Part shown: positions 8,746 through 12,649 of the stretch, in pieces
Layout of the letters: each line of letters opens with the position of its first letter
Numbering within the stretch: position 1 is the stretch's first letter
Source of the DNA: Dehalococcoidia bacterium
GTDB taxonomy: Bacteria > Chloroflexota > Dehalococcoidia > JACQUA01
Length of the DNA stretch: 12,649 nucleotides
Reading direction: 5' to 3'
NCBI GenBank assembly: GCA_030689845.1
Contig: JAUYHV010000108.1
Location: 1-12,649, forward strand
Notes under the pieces: generated by a model
The model's database searches: none
What the model was told of the DNA's origin: nothing
The model's input: only the letters and a program-made list of their open reading frames with translations
Program-made: the position numbers and the translations under genes

Positions 8746-9249
8746 CTAATATTTCCTGAAATCCCCGGACATGGGTGCATCAATGGGGTCTGTTGCGGCC
8801 ATTCTTTCGGCTATGCTGAAGCCGGGCGATGAATTGACGACTTTCGGTTTGGCCGTAAAGTTCGAGGAACGGAAGACATCTCTGGCTTTTTGCGCCTTTG
8901 TATCTTCTGCGTGCACGGAAACAAGGATACCGCCAACGGTGATCCCGAATTCAAGGTAGCTCCCAGTCTCCTCCGGGAGTTCTAAAATTTTCGACAGGGC
9001 GGCCGCCAGTCCCGGTTTTTCGGCTGCGCTGCCAGCTTCTTTAAGTGGACTTTGCACTGGCCCCTGGGCAACTATTTCTCCTGCTTCCGAAAAACTGATT
9101 GTCTGAGAGGCTTTTGAAAAAACCTGGTTTCCATTGCTCCTGGCAATGAGCCCTATTTCATCATCTTTGAACCCCTGCTTTTTTAATACCCCAAGGACTT
9201 CGGATGCCTGGCGGGGGTCTCGAAATAGCTTGATTACTATTTTAGCCAT
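8746..9249 (-). CDS. GSP17M/YflT-like small protein heading the acs cluster
   Basis: This is a 167-residue protein of unknown role. It resembles the general-stress-protein 17M (YflT) domain family. The N-terminal strand-helix-strand (about 1-37, AKIVIKLF to GLIARSNG) has the family's pattern of helix followed by GFKDDEI. A central low-complexity stretch (about 38-80) follows. Then comes the family's characteristic segment at about 89-116, LPEETGSYLE followed by GGILVSVHAED. A 36-residue charged tail ends the protein. No signal peptide or cysteine motif is seen. I chose the ATG at 9249 because AAAGGAG lies five bases upstream; an in-frame ATG at 9288 has no ribosome site. The stop is 24 bp before acsB, so it is almost certainly co-transcribed. 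A structural or regulatory helper of acetyl-CoA synthase is possible but not shown. Confidence 0.85.
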   Translation of the reverse strand: MAKIVIKLFRDPRQASEVLGVLKKQGFKDDEIGLIARSNGNQVFSKASQTISFSEAGEIVAQGPVQSPLKEAGSAAEKPGLAAALSKILELPEETGSYLEFGITVGGILVSVHAEDTKAQKARDVFRSSNFTAKPKVVNSSPGFSIAERMAATDPIDAPMSGDFRKY

Positions 9250-9254
9250 ATGCA

Positions 9255-9261
9255 CTCCTTT
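9255..9261 (-). promoter_or_regulatory. ribosome site fixing the start at 9249
   Basis: Read on the minus strand this is AAAGGAG, five bases before the ATG at 9249-9247. It sets the start of the GSP17M-like gene and excludes the longer in-frame start at 9288. Confidence 0.75.
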
Positions 9262-9274
9262 GCAATTAAGAACT

Positions 9275-9322
9275 ATTTTTGGGGACAAAAATTTGGATTT
9301 ACCGGAAGAATAGAAACGGTAA
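9275..9322 (-). promoter_or_regulatory. two small hairpins in the acs leader
   Basis: ATTTTTG at 9275-9281 pairs with CAAAAAT at 9286-9292 around a four-base loop. TTACCG at 9299-9304 pairs with CGGTAA at 9317-9322. Both would be transcribed if the promoter at 9422-9451 is real. Neither matches a riboswitch family I know, and no cobalamin-riboswitch B12 box is visible. They are weak stems. Confidence 0.3.
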
Positions 9323-9421
9323 TGCGTACCTCAAAATGGGCAATAGAGGTTTGATAGACATTATTATTGTTTAAGATATTTCGCTCAGGAAGCCTTAAGC
9401 CACCTTTATTTAACGGTGCTT

Positions 9422-9451
9422 ATTTTATCATAATCCACATTTAAGGGTCAA
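9422..9451 (-). promoter_or_regulatory. candidate sigma-A promoter of the acs cluster
   Basis: On the minus strand TTGACC (9451-9446) and TAAAAT (9427-9422) are separated by 18 bases. Each differs from the consensus at one position. Transcription would start near 9415 and leave a leader of about 165 nt before the first gene. It is the best promoter-like pair I found upstream of the cluster. Confidence 0.5.
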
Positions 9452-9460
9452 ATTTACCCT
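9444..9460. promoter_or_regulatory. 17-bp palindrome over the -35 element, candidate operator
   Basis: AGGGT at 9444-9448 is matched by ACCCT at 9456-9460. The inner bases extend the symmetry so that seven of eight pairs match around the central base. It covers the whole -35 hexamer (9446-9451) of the acs promoter candidate, a typical repressor or activator position. The binding protein is unknown. Confidence 0.4.
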
Positions 9461-9608
9461 GCTTTAAAATGTGTAGGGAACCGGGAATATTGTTTCGGGA
9501 CGGCCGAAGGGAAGAAAAAAACATACTTCCATCAATTCAAATAGACGGGTTCCGTACTTCCCTGAAGAATTTCATCAGCGGTACTTTGGATAAAAAAAGT
9601 ATCCCCGT
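9461..9608. other. no gene seen between the acs promoter and the phosphoesterase gene
   Basis: Together with the leader, 9250-9608 is 359 bases without a convincing gene. This part has a short stem GGATA/TATCC (9593-9597, 9605-9609 region on the plus strand) with an A/T-rich loop just past the phosphoesterase stop, and several A tracts. I see no canonical terminator. A 63-codon plus-strand reading frame (9469-9660) has no ribosome site. Confidence 0.4.
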
Positions 9609-10055
9609 TCAGGCTGTTGACTTGCGTTTTAAAAAAAGCCAGTTCTTACCCCCCGTGTGAATCAGAATATAACCTCCCTGTAATTTGTTCCCCCTAACCG
9701 AGAACTCGATCTTTCCGGCTTCCAGTTTCTGGAGTTCAAAGGTGCCTTTGTCCCATATTTCCACGGTTCCCGCGCCGTATTCCCCCGGGGGTATGGTACC
9801 CTGGAAATCCATGTAGTCCAGGGGATGGTCCTCTACCTGCACAGCCAGGCGGCGAACTCCCGGTACGAGGGGAGGCTCTTTGGGCACCGCCCAGCTTTTT
9901 AGTACCCCGTCCATTTCCAGGCGCAAATCCCAGTGAAGGTGGCTTGCCTGGTGCCTGTGTACTACAAAATACCTCTCTTCATTCTCCACAATCTCTCCCA
10001 TAGGTTCGGTGGTCTTATTAAAGTCGCGCTTTTTTCTGTATTCTTCCAGTCCCAC
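9609..10055 (-). CDS. stand-alone LigD-type 3'-phosphoesterase
   Basis: This is a 148-residue protein equal to the 3'-phosphoesterase (PE) domain of DNA ligase D. That domain trims 3'-phosphates and 3'-ribonucleotides to leave 3'-OH ends for polymerase or ligase. Residues 33-47 (HRHQASHLHWDLRLE) hold His35, His41, Asp43 and Arg45, matching the PE active-site set. EDHPLDY supplies His77, and GTIPPGEYGAG follows at 87-96. No ligase or polymerase domain is attached or adjacent. The start is GTG with GGAGGA seven to eight bases upstream. An unusually basic N-terminus (MGLEEYRKKRDF) matches the start of many stand-alone PE proteins. Its neighbour on the same strand is nth, but 418 bp of hairpin-rich DNA lies between them, so one transcript is uncertain. 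Confidence 0.93.
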   Translation of the reverse strand: MGLEEYRKKRDFNKTTEPMGEIVENEERYFVVHRHQASHLHWDLRLEMDGVLKSWAVPKEPPLVPGVRRLAVQVEDHPLDYMDFQGTIPPGEYGAGTVEIWDKGTFELQKLEAGKIEFSVRGNKLQGGYILIHTGGKNWLFLKRKSTA

Positions 10056-10167
10056 TGATTGTCCTCCGCTATAATGTGTAAATCTTAAATACGAGATTTC
10101 AATTTATTATTAATAAAAACCGGTTTCTCATTGTTTCCAGCCGGCAAATATTCATATTCAAAGGTTT

Positions 10168-10267
10168 AATTCCTCTTTTGGGAAAAGAGGTGTCCCGATT
10201 TATCGGGACAGGGTATTTAGTACCTCCCCCCGCGAAGCGGGGTTCTCCTTTTACAAAAAGGAGAATT
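10168..10267. repeat. 100-bp block of abutting perfect hairpins, possible miniature mobile element
   Basis: Four perfect stems lie almost end to end. CCTCTTTT/AAAAGAGG spans 10172-10190. TGTCCCGAT/ATCGGGACA spans 10191-10210. CCCCGC/GCGGGG, with a GAA loop, spans 10228-10242. TTCTCCTTTT/AAAAGGAGAA spans 10243-10265. A weak GGTA/TACC stem fills the space between the second and third. The outer 12 bases (10168-10179 and the complement of 10256-10267) match at 10 of 12 positions, so the block has imperfect terminal inverted repeats. It encodes no protein. It could be a MITE- or REP-like element; copies elsewhere in the genome cannot be seen from here. Confidence 0.6.
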
Positions 10268-10324
10268 CTTTATAAAGATCTCTGTCTGAGTTAATACATC
10301 ATTTAAATACCGTTATTGGGTGGA

Positions 10325-10340
10325 CGGGCACGGAGGCCCG
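10325..10340. repeat. GC-rich hairpin, copy 1 of a small palindromic repeat
   Basis: CGGGC (10325-10329) pairs with GCCCG (10336-10340) around a six-base loop. Its core GGCACGGAGGCC (10327-10338) nearly matches the core of the hairpin at 10391-10428 read on the other strand. Confidence 0.45.
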
Positions 10341-10390
10341 CCCTCCTGGGTGGGTTTCAATCGCCTATAACGGCTCTATGGTTTTTTCAC

Positions 10391-10428
10391 ACCTGGGTAT
10401 CACAGGCGTCCCTGCCTGTGTATCAGGT
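10391..10428. repeat. GC-rich hairpin, copy 2 of a small palindromic repeat
   Basis: CACAGGC (10401-10407) pairs with GCCTGTG (10414-10420) around a six-base loop. An outer stem ACCTG (10391-10395)/CAGGT (10424-10428) adds five pairs. On the minus strand the core reads GGCAGGGACGCC, matching copy 1 at 10 of 12 bases. It lies 46 bp past the nth stop but has no U tract in the minus-strand direction. Confidence 0.5.
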
Positions 10429-10473
10429 TTCAAGCCCCTTTCGAGGATTAGGTATTTTCTCCCCCTTACCCGG

Positions 10474-11097
10474 CTAAACCTTGAAGGCGGAAATACAAAG
10501 ATCGTTTAAAAAACACTCCTTACAATTTGCTTTTCTGGCCTTGCAGACGGTCCGCCCGTGCTCTATCAGCAGGTCGGAAAAAAGCCCCAGATCACCTCTG
10601 GGGACCTGCTTCATCAAGTCCACTTCAATTTTCTCCGGGGCATCGTTATGAGTAAGACCCATGCGCCGGGATAGCCGCCGCACGTGGGTATCCACCGCGA
10701 TGCCGTCAATAATCTTGTAACCATGATAGAGCACGATATTGGCTGTTTTTCTTGCTACTCCGGGCAATCTAATGAGTTCTTCCATTGTCCCGGGAACACG
10801 GCCGTCGAATTCTTCCACGATCATCTTTGCCGCTCCTTTTATGCTCTTCGCCTTATTATGGTAGAAGCCCGTCGGCTTGATGAACTGTTCAAGTTCCTCA
10901 TCCCGTGCGCCGGCATAGTCCGCGGCGGTGGGGTACCTTTTAAAGAGCGCCGGTGTAACCTGGTTAACCCTCACGTCGGTGCACTGGGCGGAAAGGATTG
11001 TGGAAACCAGTAGTTCAAGAGGATTGGCAAAACCAAGGGCGATAGTGGCCCGGGGATAAGCCTTTTTTAACCTTTTTATTATTTCCGAAATGTCCAA
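10474..11097 (-). CDS. nth: endonuclease III (base-excision repair glycosylase/AP lyase)
   Basis: Endonuclease III removes oxidised pyrimidines from DNA and cuts the strand at the resulting abasic site. From the TTG at 11097 the protein has 207 residues, close to the 211 of E. coli Nth. The helix-hairpin-helix LPGVARKTAN carries the catalytic Lys117, and VDTH carries Asp136. The C-terminal [4Fe-4S] loop has the exact C-x6-C-x2-C-x5-C spacing (Cys185, 192, 195, 201). A longer in-frame reading from a TTG at 11175 adds 26 residues with no family similarity and no ribosome site. The 11097 TTG has AGGGAGG about ten bases upstream, and homology begins right there (LDISEIIKRL). It is divergent from the crotonase gene. 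Confidence 0.95.
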   Translation of the reverse strand: MDISEIIKRLKKAYPRATIALGFANPLELLVSTILSAQCTDVRVNQVTPALFKRYPTAADYAGARDEELEQFIKPTGFYHNKAKSIKGAAKMIVEEFDGRVPGTMEELIRLPGVARKTANIVLYHGYKIIDGIAVDTHVRRLSRRMGLTHNDAPEKIEVDLMKQVPRGDLGLFSDLLIEHGRTVCKARKANCKECFLNDLCISAFKV

Positions 11098-11105
11098 CCG
11101 GAATA

Positions 11106-11114
11106 ACCCTCCCT
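11106..11114 (-). promoter_or_regulatory. ribosome site fixing the nth start
   Basis: On the minus strand this reads AGGGAGGGT, about ten bases before the TTG at 11097-11095. It supports the short, family-length Nth over the longer frame from 11175. Confidence 0.65.
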
Positions 11115-11164
11115 TAATTTCTGCGGGTCTGGAAATTTTACCGCAACAAGGCCGTGCACCGCCA

Positions 11165-11194
11165 GTTATATTCAAGCCGCGATAGGAGGGTGAA
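11165..11194 (-). promoter_or_regulatory. candidate nth promoter
   Basis: On the minus strand TTCACC (11194-11189) and TATAAC (11170-11165) are 18 bases apart. The -10 is good and the -35 is weak. Transcription would begin near 11158, downstream of the alternative TTG at 11175, which agrees with the shorter Nth. Confidence 0.35.
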
Positions 11195-11247
11195 GAAACA
11201 AGCGTAAGTTAGCTTTTATAAGTATTTGAAAAGCGTTCCCGGCAGGT

Positions 11248-11277
11248 TTGAAAGATGTCGAGAACATGTGGTAATAT
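11248..11277 (+). promoter_or_regulatory. candidate promoter of the crotonase gene
   Basis: TTGAAA (11248-11253) and TAATAT (11272-11277) are 18 bases apart, with a TGG extended -10 just before the second hexamer. The start would fall near 11284, about 70 nt before the gene. Confidence 0.4.
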
Positions 11278-11353
11278 TTATCCGCCTCTTACTCTGCATC
11301 AAAAATCCCTGTACCGCAAAAAAATTCGTCCCAAGTAAAGGAGGAATAGCACA

Positions 11354-12232
11354 TTGCCAGGAAAAAATATTCTTATCGAAAAGAAGGACAAAATTGCATG
11401 GATAATTTTCAACAGGCCTGACAAGTTGAATTCGTGGGATTTCCCCGGACAGGGGGGAATTACCGACGAATTCCAGGCTGCCCTCGATGAAGTGGAGAAA
11501 GACGACGATATTAAGGTACTTATTCTAAAGGGAAACGGGCGGGCTTTTTCCGCGGGACATGACCTGAGCACCGTCGGTTTCATTTACGGTTATGGTACCG
11601 GGGAACAAAAAGATGAAAGGCGGCCCAGCCAGAGGGTAAGGCTGAATGTCGACAGGGAAGCTTTTGCAGAAAATCACCGCAGGTTGTTCCTGTTTCCCAA
11701 GGTAACCATTGCCCAGGTCCACGGGTATTGTATCGGGGAAGGTATTATTCTTATGTGCTGCTGTGATCTGGCAATTGCATCGGAAGACGCCAGGCTGAGC
11801 CATTCCGAGCAGCGCATGGGTTTTGCCGGTAGCGGCATGGGGACTATTCCTATTTTGATTGCAACCGTTGGCTTAAAACGGGCCATGGATATCCTTTTAA
11901 CCGGCAGGCACCTGGACGGCAAAGAAGCCGAGAGATACGGACTGGTTAATAAAGCGGTTTCCATAGATAAACTTGATGAGGAAGTATTGGAGTTGGCAAA
12001 AACCATATGCTTAATGCCGAGGGATGGGATCGCTATTGGAAAAGCCCACCGTCATCTCTCTTACGACGGTATGGGACTCACCACCGGTTTTACCCAGGGT
12101 TACCTGACTCACACGCTGTTTACCAACCTGCGCTGGGAAGCCGACGAATATAATTTCTTCAAATACAGGAGGGATGATAGTGTGAGGACGGCCATACACA
12201 AGAGAGACGCCCGTTACGAGGGTGGTGAATAA
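11354..12232 (+). CDS. crotonase-family (enoyl-CoA hydratase/isomerase-like) protein
   Basis: This is a 292-residue crotonase-fold protein. Such enzymes act on acyl-CoA thioesters through an oxyanion hole. The hole is visible in FSAGHDL (65-71) and the HGYCIGEG turn (123-130), followed by the conserved CDLAIASEDARLSHSE stretch. Aligned with rat enoyl-CoA hydratase, Glu164 is kept as Glu152 but Glu144 is replaced by Ile132, so simple water addition by the standard two-glutamate mechanism is doubtful. An enlarged loop of about 30 residues (75-105, charged, rich in Arg/Asp) follows the first oxyanion motif. The start is TTG with AAAGGAGG upstream. The gene stands alone with its own promoter candidate and a strong terminator, so context does not give the substrate. 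Isomerase, dehydratase or hydrolase activity is possible. Confidence 0.88.
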   Translation: MPGKNILIEKKDKIAWIIFNRPDKLNSWDFPGQGGITDEFQAALDEVEKDDDIKVLILKGNGRAFSAGHDLSTVGFIYGYGTGEQKDERRPSQRVRLNVDREAFAENHRRLFLFPKVTIAQVHGYCIGEGIILMCCCDLAIASEDARLSHSEQRMGFAGSGMGTIPILIATVGLKRAMDILLTGRHLDGKEAERYGLVNKAVSIDKLDEEVLELAKTICLMPRDGIAIGKAHRHLSYDGMGLTTGFTQGYLTHTLFTNLRWEADEYNFFKYRRDDSVRTAIHKRDARYEGGE

Positions 12233-12316
12233 ACCCTGCTCCGCAGACAGGGTATAGTATTTAAATAAAGAACAGGTCCGGGAATCCCGGGATAACCCGG
12301 GGAATTAGAACAAAAA

Positions 12317-12350
12317 GGCAGGGGGCTAAATAAGCCCCCTGCCTTTTTTT
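12317..12350. terminator. strong bidirectional intrinsic terminator
   Basis: GGCAGGGGGCT (12317-12327) pairs perfectly with AGCCCCCTGCC (12333-12343) around a five-base loop. Seven Ts follow on the plus strand, and five As (12312-12316) precede it, giving a U tract for the minus strand too. It sits between the convergent crotonase and slipin genes and serves both. Confidence 0.93.
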
Positions 12351-12373
12351 ATTTCCCTGGTCCTATCGGATTC

Positions 12374-12649
12374 TTACTTGGTCTTATCAGTGCTTTTGGG
12401 CATGAAGGCCTTTATCATGTCCATGGGCAGCGGGAAAACAATGGTATTGGTTTTATCGGCGGAAATCTCCGTAAGGGTCTGCAAATACCGCAACTGCAAA
12501 GCAGTGGGATCGGCGGCGATTATTTTACCTGCTTCGGCAAGACGTGACGCGGCTTGAGCTTCACCGTCAGCATGTATAATTTTTGCCCTCCGCTCTCTTT
12601 CTGCCTCGGCCCGGGCAGCCATGGCCCTCTGCATCGATTGAGGCAGTTC
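12374..12649 (-). CDS. slipin/stomatin-like SPFH protein, 3' part only
   Basis: The frame runs off the right edge, so the visible 91 residues are only the C-terminus. They read [20 protein letters not shown] and onward through [12 protein letters not shown], then [12 protein letters not shown] and [11 protein letters not shown]. These are the hallmark coiled-coil and closing segments of bacterial slipins (SPFH/band 7 family). Slipins are membrane-anchored proteins that form oligomeric assemblies and often pair with an NfeD-type partner. The membrane anchor and SPFH domain lie outside the window. An internal ATG at 12634 is not the true start, since family sequence continues upstream of it without a break. 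It converges on the crotonase gene across the terminator. Confidence 0.93.
   Translation of the reverse strand, partial: ELPQSMQRAMAARAEAERERRAKIIHADGEAQAASRLAEAGKIIAADPTALQLRYLQTLTEISADKTNTIVFPLPMDMIKAFMPKSTDKTK

Larger units (their letters stand above)
10056..10473. other. 418-bp gene-free, hairpin-rich spacer between nth and the phosphoesterase gene
   Basis: No coding frame is supported here. The stretch contains a 10-bp palindrome AAACCGGTTT (10117-10126), the abutting hairpin block at 10168-10267, and two related GC-rich hairpins at 10325-10340 and 10391-10428. None is followed by a U tract on the minus strand, so no standard nth terminator is seen. No convincing promoter for the phosphoesterase gene was found. 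Confidence 0.6.

Noticed and set aside
9250..9415. cobalamin riboswitch in the acs leader, expected because the pathway uses a corrinoid
   Set aside because: No B12 box or multi-stem architecture is visible; only two small stems are present.
9469..9660. 63-codon plus-strand reading frame between the acs promoter and the phosphoesterase gene
   Set aside because: It has no ribosome site and no recognisable family, and it runs antisense into the 3' end of a clear phosphoesterase gene.
9609..10055. phosphoesterase gene as a broken remnant of a full ligase D
   Set aside because: It has its own GTG start and ribosome site, all active-site residues and a stop at the normal domain end, and no ligase or polymerase remnants flank it.
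10168..10428. CRISPR array or tandem repeat
   Set aside because: The units are different palindromes, not identical direct repeats with regular spacers, and no cas gene is near.
10391..10428. intrinsic terminator of nth
   Set aside because: On the minus strand the stem is followed by an A tract rather than U residues.

Overview
The window is dominated by a minus-strand gene cluster (9249 down to 236) for the carbonyl/methyl branch of the Wood-Ljungdahl (reductive acetyl-CoA) pathway. In transcription order it holds a small GSP17M/YflT-like protein, acsB (acetyl-CoA synthase), acsD and acsC (the two subunits of the corrinoid iron-sulfur protein, CFeSP), acsV (reductive activator of CFeSP), acsF (CooC-type nickel-insertion ATPase) and acsE (methyltetrahydrofolate:CFeSP methyltransferase). 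AcsE moves the methyl group from methyl-H4folate to the cobalt of AcsCD, AcsV reactivates oxidised cobalt, AcsB joins methyl, CO and CoA, and AcsF matures the nickel site of AcsB. The CO dehydrogenase gene acsA is not in the window, although AcsB keeps the bacterial N-terminal domain that docks to it. The cluster shows close gaps, strong Shine-Dalgarno sites and a TAATG junction.

The organism is most likely an anaerobic Gram-positive of the Clostridia type: an acetogen, a syntroph, or a sulfate reducer using the pathway in either direction. The reasons are the bacterial-type AcsB, the acsV/acsF genes, the purine-rich ribosome sites, frequent TTG/GTG starts and the moderate GC content. I cannot name a genus. 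The gene order (acsB-acsD-acsC-acsV-acsF-acsE) differs from the Moorella order as I recall it, where acsD lies after acsF.

Upstream of the cluster, 9250-9608 carries a candidate promoter with an overlapping 17-bp palindrome and a leader of about 165 nt. Next on the minus strand come a stand-alone LigD-type 3'-phosphoesterase (9609-10055) and endonuclease III (nth, 10474-11097), both DNA repair genes. The 418 bp between them has no gene. It is packed with perfect hairpins, including a 100-bp block of abutting palindromes with inverted-repeat ends and two copies of a second small hairpin family.

At the right end a plus-strand crotonase-family gene (11354-12232) faces the 3' end of a minus-strand slipin/SPFH gene (12374 to the window edge), and a strong bidirectional terminator separates them. 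The crotonase lacks one of the two classical catalytic glutamates. The core pathway is well known. The less explained elements are the GSP17M-like leader gene, the roughly 40-residue insertion in AcsE, the palindrome at the promoter, and the hairpin-rich spacer.
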